NCBI GenBank assembly: GCA_030068145.1
Contig: JAPJBO010000724.1
Span: 52,928-116,927 of the forward strand
Origin: Diplonema papillatum
Taxonomy: Eukaryota > Euglenozoa > Diplonemea > Diplonemida > Diplonemidae
Reading direction: 5' to 3'
Length of the DNA stretch: 64,000 nt
Shown here: piece after piece, positions 1 through 10,115 of the stretch
How positions within the stretch are numbered: position 1 is the first letter of the stretch
How the letters are laid out: each line of letters begins with the position of its first letter
Made by a program: the position numbers and the translations under genes
The notes under the pieces: model-generated
What the model saw: the letters and a program-made list of their open reading frames with translations, nothing else
The model's database searches: none
Told to the model about the DNA's origin: nothing

Positions 1-1712
1 TGACTGCAATACAGCACAATCCGGCTCTTGCTTTTTTCCTCTGCAACGAGTGCCAAGCTAAAACACACGCTGACATGCCTTCCGTGTTAAAGAAGGCCTG
101 CGCGAACAGTTATTTCAACAGCCCTGAAACCGTGGGTCGCCTGAGAGACTTTTTTGACGAGAAAAAGACGTCAGCTGCACTGCATGCGGCGTGCCGAGCG
201 GGCTTGGTTCATGTTGCACAGCTTCTTATTGATGAGGGTTTTGGTAGGGAGAGAGACGCCCGTGACAACACACCTCTGCACAGCGCGTGCATGTCTTCAT
301 TTGACTGGGCGAAGTCTGCGGAAGGCACGAGATTAATCGATGCCCTCGCAAAAGATGCTTTGGATACAATAAACGAAGACGACGAGCCACCGGTTGTCTC
401 CGCTATTGCAGCAGGTTTGGTGGAAACGACAGGTTACCTTTTGGAGTTAGGAGCCAGCGTCCGGGTACAAAATGGACCTCAGGGAATCGCGCACTTAGCG
501 CTAACAAGCGCTATTGAGTGGGAATGTGAGAGGGGTCGTGAGATTATCAGGGACATTGTGATGCGCGAGAAGGCTCACGTTATTTTAGATATTTCGTTAA
601 TGATTGCATGCCAGCAGGGGAAAGTGGAGACCGCACGTATGTTCTTAGACTTGGGGATGTCGAAGGTGGGGGCGTTGCGGTCTGTGTGCGCCAGCAGTGC
701 ATTCGCTGAGCACCTGGACCTCGTCGAAAGAATCATCGACGGAACGGATTTGGCGAAAATAGAAATTGATTTGTTCCATCCCGTCATCGCAGCAATCGAG
801 GCTGGCAACAGTAGCATCATACCAGTCATATTGAAGCATATGTCCGAAGAGCAGAAGAACAAAATATGTGGACTGGCAATCAAGCAGATATTGAGAACTG
901 ACTCGATGGACTCGCATGAAGGAGTCGAGAATCTCAAGTTGTTCCTCTCACCTGAACGGGTCAACGAGCGTGTCGATGGCAACCTTCCACTTCACACAGC
1001 CTTAGGCCAGGGCTATGCAGTGCTTGCGACAGCTCTGCTGGATCTGGGTGCTGACCCCAGTATCTTGCAAGACGAAAAGACATCGTGTCTTCTTGGAGCG
1101 TGCACCGCTATGTCCAACAAGGCTGACATCCGTGACCTCGTTCGTCGTCTTGCTGTTCCTTCAGTGCTCAACAGTCCTGGGTACCCATTGTATGCAGCAA
1201 TTGACGACGGCCAAGTTGAGATCGCGGAGGTTCTCCTCAGCGCTCCTGGCATCGACATCATGAAAACGGAAGGCCACGAGACCATAGCCCACGCCGCCGC
1301 CTCCGGATCCAAGTGGAACAGTGTCCATGGGGTCAGCATAATCAAACGGGTATTAGACCGCGCTCCACAGTTGCTCGGAGCTAAACAGTCGGATGGTAAA
1401 ACACCCTTCCACTATGCAGCACAACACGGGCACTGGTACTTGCTGGAGGCATTCATGAGCTATGGCCTAGAGCGACCGTGGGTTGTAGACACAGAGGGAC
1501 GATGTGTATTAGTGGACAAGAAGCTCGTCAGCCCTCTTCACGAGCTTGTATTGCACCCTGTAGGTCCTGGGTTTGAGACGAAGGTGTTCCGCAAACTGGC
1601 CGTTGAGCCTCTCATCGACATGCAAGACGAACATGGGGATACAGCGTTGCACGTAGCCGCAGGATGCCGACCGATCAACGCACAGCTTTTGGTATCATGT
1701 TCTGTTCTTCAG
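1..1712 (+). CDS. Ankyrin-repeat gene copy A, 3' part of large exon (partial, runs off left edge)
   Basis: Frame 3 is open from the window edge; the first internal ATG at 75 is not the real start, because the upstream residues match the middle of copy C (about 41965 onward). The product is the ankyrin-rich C-terminal part of the NZF-ART-LRR-ANK family, with repeated TPLH/ALH-type helices such as 'ALHAACRAGLVHVAQLLID'. There is no internal stop; a stretch near 560-600 is about a dozen residues shorter than in copy C. I end the exon at 1712, where CAG|GTTGAA matches the donor of copies B and C. Reading on would pass through intron into the (CT)n tract and give a Ser-Leu tail, which I do not believe is coding. 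Ankyrin repeats bind proteins; the partner is unknown. Confidence 0.85.
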
Positions 1713-1763
1713 GTTGAAAGGAGGAAGTCAGCACCACGTTTGCACATAATGAAACTCCAACTC

Positions 1764-2451
<688 letters not shown>

Positions 2452-2563
2452 AATAAAAATCCCTGGACGTGAAACTCAAAGAGCTGAGATCCCGCTGCCT
2501 CCGGGTCTCGCAAAGAATAGCGCTATCAGGAGCGCAAATACAAAACTTCCGAGGTAAAGATCC

Positions 2564-4252
2564 TCATGCAACGCAGAACGGGGTCCGGGGCGGCTGGATG
2601 CCCTGCCTGTATGGGTCCCGCGTCCAGACGTCTGCCAGTTGCTCAGCAGTCGGGACCCATACAGTCTCGAGGACGCACTGGTGTTCCTCCAAGACGTCGC
2701 GGACCTGGCACAGGATGAAGTTCCCGAGCTGGGTCTTCGACTTCCAGTTCCTCAAGCAGTTGACGGCGGGCAAGTTGTCGACGAAGATCCTGATCGTCGA
2801 CAGCGGAGAGCGAGAAGCCGCGTACGCAATCGCGAACTTCGCCGCCGTCAGCTCAGCGAAGAAGATGTGCTGCGGGACATCCCTCCACGGGCCCCACATC
2901 GCCATGGAACCCACCAGCCAGGCCCATCCCTGCATGCTGGCGTCGGACCACGCCTCCACGAGGGTGTCCCGTTGCTTCGCGTCGAAAACGACCCACCGGT
3001 TGCCCGACAGACGCCGTCTCACTCCCGCAAGGAACGGAAAAACGTCGTCGCTCACGCGGACCAGCGACTCCCAGCCCAGGGAACCGGTCAGGACCTGGTG
3101 CGCCAGGGTTCCCATCCACGCAAGCACCGGGCTCACCCTGCAGAGCGGCGTGCCCCACACCGTCCACGCCCAAATAGCGGTCCCGACGACCTTCCAAACG
3201 CCACGCAAAGTCATCCGCGTCGAATCGACCGAGCAAAAGAGGAGGTGCGCCTTCCTCGCCCACTCTTGCTTCAGCCGGTATCTCTTCGCCGCGAGGTCGA
3301 ACTCGACTCCCAAGACAACCGGCGTCGAGCTGGGCTCGAGGACGGACTTCTCGTCGTTGACCGTCATGCACACCTTGCGGGCGCGTCGCAGGACTCGGTC
3401 GCGCACAGCGCGAAGCGCGTCCGGACAGTCACCGACGAGGGCCCAGTCGTCGTACCAGACTATCCTATCGTCCCCGGCGGGTTCCGTGATGACCAGCGCA
3501 GAGTCCTGTGCGATCACGGGCGAGAACGACCAGCCCATCGTAAGCCGGCGCCACCGATACAGAGCCACGCCCCCGTCGGGCCTCCTGGTCCGGAGCCCGA
3601 AGAAAGCCGACGTCGACCGTCCCACTGGGAACTGGAAGAAGTAGGACTTCAGGTCGACGACGACTGCGTGCGACTTCGACATCATCTTGGCGATGACCTC
3701 GTCGACACGCAAGAGGCTGAACTTCGGCGGAGGCTCCATCAGCTCGTTCAGCGGGCGGCCATCGACGATGGCACGGGAGTGGTGCTCCCCCTTCTCGACA
3801 GCGAACGCCGGCAGTACGCACTTCAGCGGCTCCGAGCGGGGAACGCGTTCCACAAAGCCGACGCCCTCCAGCGTCACCGCATGGTGCGCAAACGCGTCGC
3901 TCTTCCGACCCGGCACGAGCGGCGTGCCCAGTAGCTTCCGTCGGAAAGCGTGTCCGTCCGTGAGGAGGTCGAGCAGGCTGTGCAACCGGGCTCCGGGCCT
4001 GGCGAGATCCCGGAGCGCACGGAGGTCGATCGGAGGTACCGCCGTGACGTCAAGCGGCTTCGCCGACCTCGGAGCACCGACCGCCGGGACGAGACCTCTG
4101 GTTTCCGGCGGAAGGTATCCGAGGGGGACTGTGGTGGGAGGGTCGTAAAAGTGTGGGTGAAGCCGTAGAAAAAGCCTCCTTCCCCTGAGCAACCTGGATC
4201 TCCGCGATTTCAGGCCCACGACCTGCCGAGGCAAAGAGCCGGCGTCGGGCAT
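2564..4252 (-). CDS. E1 reverse transcriptase-RNase H
   Basis: 562 aa from the ATG at 4252; the frame stays open upstream through YR, but those residues look like shadow. RT blocks in order: IVDGRPLNE, VVVDLKSYFFQFP (motif A), LTMGWSFSP (B), WYDDW (C, Y-D-D). RNase H follows with EAWSDAS, FFAELTAAK, FVDNLPAV and a final LADVWTR, giving the D-E-D-D set. It copies element RNA to DNA and removes the RNA strand. I chose this start because it follows the YR stop and keeps all conserved RT blocks. No frameshift is visible. Confidence 0.85.
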   Translation of the reverse strand: MPDAGSLPRQVVGLKSRRSRLLRGRRLFLRLHPHFYDPPTTVPLGYLPPETRGLVPAVGAPRSAKPLDVTAVPPIDLRALRDLARPGARLHSLLDLLTDGHAFRRKLLGTPLVPGRKSDAFAHHAVTLEGVGFVERVPRSEPLKCVLPAFAVEKGEHHSRAIVDGRPLNELMEPPPKFSLLRVDEVIAKMMSKSHAVVVDLKSYFFQFPVGRSTSAFFGLRTRRPDGGVALYRWRRLTMGWSFSPVIAQDSALVITEPAGDDRIVWYDDWALVGDCPDALRAVRDRVLRRARKVCMTVNDEKSVLEPSSTPVVLGVEFDLAAKRYRLKQEWARKAHLLFCSVDSTRMTLRGVWKVVGTAIWAWTVWGTPLCRVSPVLAWMGTLAHQVLTGSLGWESLVRVSDDVFPFLAGVRRRLSGNRWVVFDAKQRDTLVEAWSDASMQGWAWLVGSMAMWGPWRDVPQHIFFAELTAAKFAIAYAASRSPLSTIRIFVDNLPAVNCLRNWKSKTQLGNFILCQVRDVLEEHQCVLETVWVPTAEQLADVWTRDPYRQGIQPPRTPFCVA

Positions 4253-4302
4253 GGGGTGTTTCTGTCGCGTCGGGAAACGGCTGTCAAAGAGAGGCGGGTT
4301 GG

Positions 4303-4881
4303 CTAGTCCCGGGAGGCGCCCTGGAGCACCCGCTGTGCCGACTCCAGGGTCTTCAGGGTGTCGACGGCCGGGCCCTCGACGTAGTACCGGAAGACACTCT
4401 TCTTCCGGTGGCCCGTGACTGCCATCGCGTCGTCCTCGCTCATCGTCTCCCGCAACGCGGTGGCCGCGCCCCTCCGGAAGCTCTTCGTCGAGTAGGACTT
4501 CCCCAACGTCCGCTTCGCCGCCGAGAGCACTTGGTGGTACTCGAGGTCCGGGAACAGCAGGGAGTTCGGACCCGAGATCCCGTCGAGGTGCCGCAGGACG
4601 ATGCGGGACAGAGGAGCGGCGACGAGTCCGTACCGCCCCTTGTCTGCCTGGCGCGACTTCTCCCTCCAAATGTCGACGAGGATGGTGGGGGACGGGCCGC
4701 GGCGGGACACCGTGAGGTCCCTCTTCCGCAGGCTCAGAACGGTTTCCGAGCGAGACGCCAGCGTCCACATCAAAGCCTGGGCGGCGGCCGTCGGGAGGTC
4801 CTTCTCCGCCTCTGCGGCCACCGCACGCATGACGGCCTCCTTCGACGCCGCCACCCCTCGCTTCACCGGCGGGCCCATCAA
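4303..4881 (-). CDS. E1 tyrosine recombinase (YR)
   Basis: 192 aa, covering mainly the catalytic domain. Box I arginine lies in LASRSETVLSL; box II reads KSFRRG (Lys in place of the usual His, then Arg); the final box reads TGHRKKSVFRYY with the conserved His and the nucleophile Tyr. Enzymes of this family join a circular DNA copy to the target through a 3'-phosphotyrosine intermediate and make no target duplication. The core-binding domain seems short; it may be supplied from the upstream frame by frameshifting. The ORF ends about 50 bp before the RT start. Confidence 0.82.
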   Translation of the reverse strand: MMGPPVKRGVAASKEAVMRAVAAEAEKDLPTAAAQALMWTLASRSETVLSLRKRDLTVSRRGPSPTILVDIWREKSRQADKGRYGLVAAPLSRIVLRHLDGISGPNSLLFPDLEYHQVLSAAKRTLGKSYSTKSFRRGAATALRETMSEDDAMAVTGHRKKSVFRYYVEGPAVDTLKTLESAQRVLQGASRD

Positions 4882-4932
4882 GGTCTTCGGCCTGGGGGGA
4901 CCAAATCCCAGCCGACTGTTCCACGCCCAACT

Positions 4933-5706
4933 TCATTTGCGGCCCCGGCCGCCCTTGCCCCCCTTTCCCGACGGGGAGCGGGAGCGGGCCGAAGCCCCGG
5001 AAGAGCCCCGACTGGTGGCGCTCCGTTGGCCGCGCGGTTCGTGGGCGTTCCAGCCTCCGCCCCACCCTCGGGCGTGGCTGTTGGCCGCCTTCTCCGCTTT
5101 CTCCCAGTCGGGGTCCTGCTTGCGGCCCCGCATGGTGCGGGCGAACTCGCTCCCCCATCGGGGTCCTCGCCGCGCTCTCCCGTCCAGCTCACGGAGGCGG
5201 GTGCCCACTTCGAATACGGCGGCCTCGAGGTCGCCCTTCAGCAACTTGCCCAACAGGGCAAGGAGGCTCTTCGCCTCGTGTCCCATGCTGCCTCTCAGCA
5301 GCTCTTCGTGCTCGACCTTCAGTCGAGCCACGAGAAGTTCACGGGCCACCGGGCCCGTCTGACCGAAGTCCAGCCACTTCTTTGGCTGGAGCACGAGCTC
5401 GTCGAGCTCGTCGAGGCCTTCGGCCCCGTCGTCGTCGCTCCCCTCCGATGGGGGCGACACGACGGTCGCCCTCGCCGGCCTCCTCGCCTGGCCTGCCTCG
5501 AGCCCGGCGACTCTCGAGTTGAGCCGCCGGAGCTCCTTTAACACGGCCGCCAGGCCGGGCTCTACCCCCTCGGTGTGTTCTTCTTCTTCTTCTTTCTCCT
5601 CTCTTTCCTCCTCTTCCTCATCTCGTTGCCTTTTCTTGCATGCTTTTTGATGCCCGGTAAGACCTTTCGCATCGAAGGTTCCTCCACAGTGTTCGCAATC
5701 AGGCAT
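4933..5706 (-). CDS. E1 gag-like protein with C2HC zinc finger
   Basis: 257 aa if started at the ATG at 5706; the frame is open to 5877 but the upstream part lies in the terminal repeat. The N-terminus has a zinc finger, CEHCGGTF...GHQKAC (Cx2Cx11Hx3C), then an acidic Glu-rich run, a heptad-like helix (LAAVLKELRRLNSRVAGLE), a helical core and an Arg/Gly/Ser-rich basic tail ending GGKGGRGRK. This is the layout expected of a nucleic-acid-binding Gag-type protein that packages element RNA. The YR frame begins about 50 bp downstream. A decayed copy of the finger lies at 46785-46910. Function is inferred from layout and position. Confidence 0.65.
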   Translation of the reverse strand: MPDCEHCGGTFDAKGLTGHQKACKKRQRDEEEEEREEKEEEEEHTEGVEPGLAAVLKELRRLNSRVAGLEAGQARRPARATVVSPPSEGSDDDGAEGLDELDELVLQPKKWLDFGQTGPVARELLVARLKVEHEELLRGSMGHEAKSLLALLGKLLKGDLEAAVFEVGTRLRELDGRARRGPRWGSEFARTMRGRKQDPDWEKAEKAANSHARGWGGGWNAHEPRGQRSATSRGSSGASARSRSPSGKGGKGGRGRK

Positions 5707-5756
5707 TGGGAAGAGGGGGTGTGAGTTGTGTATGGAATAAAAAGAGCATGGAAATA

Positions 5757-5881
5757 AAATGAAAGCGAGAATGTGGGGTAAGCCCTGATTATTAGATTCA
5801 CGGTTAAACGAAGCTAGCGCACAAGGTTTGCCTGATTTCGCACCTACTTTCCGATACCAAATAGATGCTCTATTCAAACTC
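5757..5881 (-). repeat. E1 5' terminal repeat A1
   Basis: 125 bp matching A2 at 2252-2376 with very few differences. Its outer end (AAACT) runs straight into the CT repeat. Confidence 0.88.
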
Positions 5882-5894
5882 TCTCTCTCTCTCT
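5881..5894. repeat. Short (CT)7 between E1 and E2
   Basis: A 14-bp CT run is all that separates the 5' end of minus-strand E1 from the 5' end of plus-strand E2. The two elements sit back to back. Confidence 0.9.
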
Positions 5895-5895
5895 A

Positions 5896-6124
5896 TAAGC
5901 AAACTTGTTTGAGCACCTTCGGTGCGTCTTGGGGGGTCGAGCTGAGGACCTATGGAACAAGGATATATGTTGTTGGGCGACAAGCCCTGAGTATTTGAGT
6001 CCACTTGCTCCAGGGCAAGGTTGGAAGGGGACGATTCGGAAACTTAAGGATTCGGAATTAGCAAATAACGCAGGCAAATTCCTCCCTCCTCCCGCAGTCC
6101 CGAACTCGCTCCCCTCGATCGATT
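5896..6124 (+). repeat. E2 5' terminal repeat A1
   Basis: Begins TAAGCAAACTTGTTTGAG and ends CCCTCGATCGATT. It matches 10180-10408. The gag ATG follows after 3 bp, so A1 doubles as the 5' leader and probably holds the promoter. Confidence 0.92.
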
Positions 6125-6127
6125 AAA

Positions 6128-6985
6128 ATGGAAGACGCACTGTCTAAGTTCCGCGAACTACCCTATGGGTCGTTTCAGTTCACCCACAGCAAGGAGCTCG
6201 TTCTGATGCTGAAGGACGCACCGGACGAGGTGAAACGAGCGGTGAAGACGGGAAAGGTTCGCGGACACAGTGTCACACGAGTGATCGACTCCCTGTCGGT
6301 GGGAGGGCGTCCGATAACTGAGCCTGAGTTCCGGGATCTGACTGCGAGAGTCACGGGGACGCATCGGAAGCATCCGCGGGTCAGGATAGACCTGACTTCC
6401 CTGGCTCCTGAAGGTGGTCAACAGACACCAAGAGGAGGTCAGGACGGTCCCAAAGACCTGAAGCCCCCGCATCTGGGTTTCGATGAGAGCGAGGGGGATG
6501 AAGAAGAGGTGAACCCCCCGGCAGAGCAGAGCAGGACGAGGGTGGAAGACGTCCTCTACGACCCGTCAAAGTGGGACAGCCTGTCGGAGATACAGGCAAT
6601 GCAGCTCATGGACGAGCTGAAGAAACTCGTTCCCGCCGAACGGGGCGACGCCAGGGACGCGGCGTCCTCGGTCATCTGCGTGGTTCAGCTAATGCTGAAT
6701 CACGGAACCTGGGAAGAGATAGCGTCGCGCCTGCTCGACCTACTGCTGTTCCTCCAGTTCCGGACGAGGCATGGGCTCGACGCCGCGCTGGCGTATCAGT
6801 CGAAAATGGCCCGCGAACGCGGGATACCGAAGGCGCGCAAGGCGGCGATGGAAGCCGCGGATGCGACGACGAAGCGGAAGCGCTCCGTCTCGGACACGGA
6901 GGGGGCCAAAAGGCCCCGGTGGCAGTTTCGACCAAACCCCGTACGGGGTTTTCGCCCTCGCGCCACGCGAGGTTTTCGAAAGTGA
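6128..6985 (+). CDS. E2 gag-like protein
   Basis: 285 aa from the ATG at 6128, just after A1. It has a mixed N-terminal domain, an acidic linker (FDESEGDEEEV), a helix-rich central part (WDSLSEIQAMQLMDELKKL; LLDLLLFLQF) and a very basic tail (TTKRKRSVSDTEGAKRPR). No zinc knuckle is visible. First ORF of a YR element and basic C-terminus support a Gag role; there is no recognisable domain. It stops at the start of the 63-bp repeat array. Confidence 0.6.
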   Translation: MEDALSKFRELPYGSFQFTHSKELVLMLKDAPDEVKRAVKTGKVRGHSVTRVIDSLSVGGRPITEPEFRDLTARVTGTHRKHPRVRIDLTSLAPEGGQQTPRGGQDGPKDLKPPHLGFDESEGDEEEVNPPAEQSRTRVEDVLYDPSKWDSLSEIQAMQLMDELKKLVPAERGDARDAASSVICVVQLMLNHGTWEEIASRLLDLLLFLQFRTRHGLDAALAYQSKMARERGIPKARKAAMEAADATTKRKRSVSDTEGAKRPRWQFRPNPVRGFRPRATRGFRK

Positions 6986-6990
6986 AGACA

Positions 6991-7305
6991 AGTACGCACA
7001 AGACCGGAGAGCCGATACAAGGCCAGGACGGTGTGCGGAAGTTCCCCACAACGAGTACGCACAAGACCGGAGCGCCGATACAAGGCCAGGACGGTGTGCG
7101 GAAGTTCTCAACGACGAGTACGCACAAGACCGGAGAGCCGATACAAGGCCAGGACGGTGTGCGGAAGTTCCCCACGGCGAGTACGCACAAGACCGGAGCG
7201 CCGATACAAGGCCAGGACGGTGTGCGGAAGTTCTCCACGACGAGTACGCACAAGACCGGAGAGCCAATACAAGGCCAGGGCGGTGTGCGGAAGTTTTCCA
7301 TGGAG
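6991..7305 (+). repeat. 63-bp coding minisatellite between gag and YR in E2, 5 copies
   Basis: Copies start at 6991, 7054, 7117, 7180 and 7243, each with AGTACGCACAAGACCGGA. Copies alternate GAG and GCG after that block. Because 63 is 21 codons and the unit lacks stops, all six frames stay open across it. In the YR frame it reads STHKTGEPIQGQDGVRKF. Confidence 0.95.
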
Positions 7306-8373
7306 GGTACGAAAAAGGCCAGAGAATGGAGTACACCGCGGAAGGCGAAGCTGGTTCAAGACGGGAAGGAAGTGTCCAAAGGGGAGGCGCCACCGAGCGT
7401 AAAACCCGTGCCTCCGCCTTACCTCGGACCGAAGCAAAAGGAGGTAGAGACGGAGATTTTTTCAATCCGCGAGGGAAAACAGCTGGGGGGAAAAATCAAA
7501 AAATTGATTCCGTGGCAAGACGCCCCCCAATACGCGGTGGGACCACAATTATCGGCGGAGAGGTGCAGGCTGCTTCGAAATTTCGACCGGTTTTCTACCA
7601 CGGAACCCAACGGTCCGGTGGACGAAGCGATAGTGAGATTCGTCTGGAGCACTCTAGGGTCAACGTCGCCTTTGACGGCGGCCACGTACATCGAACGCCT
7701 TTGCCGGGAGTTGCACAACAGGGGCGTACGTGGTCTGAGAACAGAACGTCTCATCAAGACGAAGAAAGCCCTCAGGAGGATGGGTTCGCTTCTGAGACCT
7801 CAGCAGGCAGACGGTCTGAAGCCCGAAGACGCGAAAGAGCTCGTCCGACGTCTTTTGCGGGAGGGACAGGAAACAGCAGCGGCCCTTGCGGCGATTGCAT
7901 GGATCTCGCGATGCCGAGTCTCCGATCTGAGGTTCATGACGGACGAAGACTGGCACGAACTGGGTCCGGGAGACACCCCAGAGGAAGAGACCGAAGTCGA
8001 GTTTTTTGCGAAAGAGAAGAGCAGCAGGAAATGGCGACCACCCATTTTCCTACCCCACGGAAGCCTGACAGCAGTCGCCGTGCGTTTTTGGCGGCAGAGG
8101 AGAAAGCAGAAGAAGCTGGGTTTGCCGTTCGGGGGCGACACTGGAGTTTACGAGAAGTTGAAAAGGGAGGTGAAGAAAGGGATGCAAGGATCGAAATGGC
8201 TACACGCCTTCAGAAGGGGCTCCATTCAGGAGATCGAGAAGCAAGGGGTTCCCCGAACCGCTCTCCAGGAGCTGCTGCGGCATTCCAGTGCCGAAACGAC
8301 GATCCGGTACCTGAACTCGACAAATGTGGCGAGGAGGAAGGCAGAAACGGAGATGTTGCGGACGCTGCAATGA
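7300..8373 (+). CDS. E2 tyrosine recombinase
   Basis: 357 aa from the ATG at 7300; the frame is open further up through the minisatellite to 6571, so a gag-YR fusion by -1 frameshift is also possible. The N-terminal part has a core-binding-like helical region (SPLTAATYIERLCRELHNRG). Catalytic boxes: R in WISRCRVSDLRFM, HAFRRG (HxxR) and LLRHSSAETTIRYL with the final His and nucleophilic Tyr. All five expected residues are present, so it may be active. Its TGA overlaps the RT start codon as ATGA at 8370-8373. Confidence 0.85.
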   Translation: MEGTKKAREWSTPRKAKLVQDGKEVSKGEAPPSVKPVPPPYLGPKQKEVETEIFSIREGKQLGGKIKKLIPWQDAPQYAVGPQLSAERCRLLRNFDRFSTTEPNGPVDEAIVRFVWSTLGSTSPLTAATYIERLCRELHNRGVRGLRTERLIKTKKALRRMGSLLRPQQADGLKPEDAKELVRRLLREGQETAAALAAIAWISRCRVSDLRFMTDEDWHELGPGDTPEEETEVEFFAKEKSSRKWRPPIFLPHGSLTAVAVRFWRQRRKQKKLGLPFGGDTGVYEKLKREVKKGMQGSKWLHAFRRGSIQEIEKQGVPRTALQELLRHSSAETTIRYLNSTNVARRKAETEMLRTLQ

Positions 8374-10115
8374 GTGAGATATTAGAAGAATTGCTCTGGG
8401 CCTCGAGGTACCACGGACAGGAAGCCGGCGAGAGGGGTGAGGGCAAGGAGTATCCACCCTTTCTTCCTAAGGGAATTCCGACGGCGACACCGTTGTCAAG
8501 GTCAACCCGTTTGGACGATTTTCCGACAGGCCGGGTTAGGTTCGGAGTGATTCGAGAATTTGCTGCGGCGGAATCGCGTCCCGCTGATTTCCTCGACTGG
8601 TGTACGGAGGCAAACCTGTTCGAGCAGAACATGAAAGAGGCGTTTCCACTGCCGGGAAAGCCGTCGGACCTGCGGCCGAGTTTTTTAAAACAGTGCGAAG
8701 AGGCCGGAGTCATTCAGCGACTCAAGCGGTGTGACGTAAAGAAGGGTTCGGTCAGCGTTTTCGATATTCCGAAGGCGGATCCACTCGTTCGGCGGTTAAT
8801 CGTTGACGGGCGCCCCATCAATTCAAGACTGCCAAAACCACCAAGCTTTAGTCTGGTGGGACCTCACGAGCTCGGGCAGCGGCTGAAGGTACAAGGCGCG
8901 AAGTGGGCTCAAAAGATAGACATGAAGGGTTATTTCCATCAGTTCGAATTGTCAGAGGCCGTCGCCAATTTCTTCTGTTTGCGATGCGGGTCCACGTGGT
9001 ACAAATGGAAGCGTCTGCCAATGGGATTCAGCTACGCGCCGTACATTGCGCAGAAGACATCGGAAGCAATTCTCGGAGAACTTTTGCTGAAGGGGGCGGT
9101 CGTGTACCTAGACGACATCATAGTTTGGGGATCAACAAGGGAAGAAGTGCAGCAGAGGGTAGCGTATATCCTACGGCGATTGGGACGGGCCGGTATCGAA
9201 GTAAACTGGAAAAAATCTATGCCTAGGCCAGAACAGCAATTCGAGTACATCGGAGTTCGGTGGGATCTCCGGGAAAATCGGTTCACGCTCCCAGAGGAGT
9301 GGAGATTAAAGGCGATGGGAACAGCGACGGAGCGACTGGGTAGCTCAGAAAAGGCCGCATTGAGGGAGTGGTGGTCGTTGCTGGGCCTCGTTTTTCGGGT
9401 GGCGTTCGTTTACGAGGTAAACCTATGTTTCTTGGAGAACGTGCTGTCATTTGCACGGACTTGGGCAAAAGCGGTGACAGAGAATCGGGCAGACTGGAGT
9501 ACGACGTGCAACATGGCCAAAACCCCTAGGGATGAAGCAGGGTCCTTCTTCAAAAAGTTCACAGCGACCGAAAGGTGGGCCTACACGCGACCGGCTCCGC
9601 CTTCAGAGTTCGACATTGCAGTGTGGTCTGACGCCTCAACTACAGGGTGGGCGCATGTTTCTCAGATATGGAAGAGAGTCGGGGCTGTGGCGGTTTACGG
9701 GACATGGAGACGTAGGATGGAGTCGGGGGACATGTATGTCTTGGAGATGTTAGCGGCAGAAAAGGGGATTAATGCCGCAATACGAAGCGGGCACAAGCGC
9801 ATCATGCTGTTCGTTGACAACGAGGCGACCATGATCTCTTTTCAGAAAGGCCACTCGAGGAGTAGACTCGCGAATTCTGTACTGCGGCGCGTGTACAAGA
9901 TGCTTGAGACAGAACGCGCAGGCCTCGTGGTCAAGTGGATCCCGACTGCTTCGATGCCGGCCGACTACTGGTCGCGCCTACCGGATTGCGGCGTTAAGAA
10001 TATCGAGACGTGCATGGAGGGTGTATCCGAGATGGAAAGAGGATTGCAAGTTGTTCAGGGCTTGCGCGATCCTGTGCAGTCCCGAACTCGCTCCCCTCGA
10101 TCGATTTTGCGTTAA
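8370..10115 (+). CDS. E2 reverse transcriptase-RNase H
   Basis: 581 aa. The ATG at 8370 overlaps the YR stop by four bases. RT motifs: LIVDGRPINSRL, KIDMKGYFHQF (A, about residue 184), LPMGFSYAP (B, about 220), VVYLDDIIVWG (C, about 248). RNase H: VWSDAST (about 420), LEMLAAEKG (458), LFVDNEAT (481), MPADYWSRL (530). All catalytic acidic residues are present. The frame is open far upstream (to 6771) through YR, which I treat as shadow because no RT-like sequence occurs there. Confidence 0.88.
   Translation: MSEILEELLWASRYHGQEAGERGEGKEYPPFLPKGIPTATPLSRSTRLDDFPTGRVRFGVIREFAAAESRPADFLDWCTEANLFEQNMKEAFPLPGKPSDLRPSFLKQCEEAGVIQRLKRCDVKKGSVSVFDIPKADPLVRRLIVDGRPINSRLPKPPSFSLVGPHELGQRLKVQGAKWAQKIDMKGYFHQFELSEAVANFFCLRCGSTWYKWKRLPMGFSYAPYIAQKTSEAILGELLLKGAVVYLDDIIVWGSTREEVQQRVAYILRRLGRAGIEVNWKKSMPRPEQQFEYIGVRWDLRENRFTLPEEWRLKAMGTATERLGSSEKAALREWWSLLGLVFRVAFVYEVNLCFLENVLSFARTWAKAVTENRADWSTTCNMAKTPRDEAGSFFKKFTATERWAYTRPAPPSEFDIAVWSDASTTGWAHVSQIWKRVGAVAVYGTWRRRMESGDMYVLEMLAAEKGINAAIRSGHKRIMLFVDNEATMISFQKGHSRSRLANSVLRRVYKMLETERAGLVVKWIPTASMPADYWSRLPDCGVKNIETCMEGVSEMERGLQVVQGLRDPVQSRTRSPRSILR

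Noticed and set aside
6991-7305. CRISPR-like array (63-bp period; also the 18-, 21- and 51-bp arrays)
   Set aside because: There are no unique spacers between repeats, the units are directly contiguous, the setting is eukaryotic and no cas genes are present.
2564-10115. Retrovirus or Ty3-type assignment of E1 and E2
   Set aside because: There are no LTRs, no protease and no DDE integrase; a tyrosine recombinase and split direct repeats are present instead.
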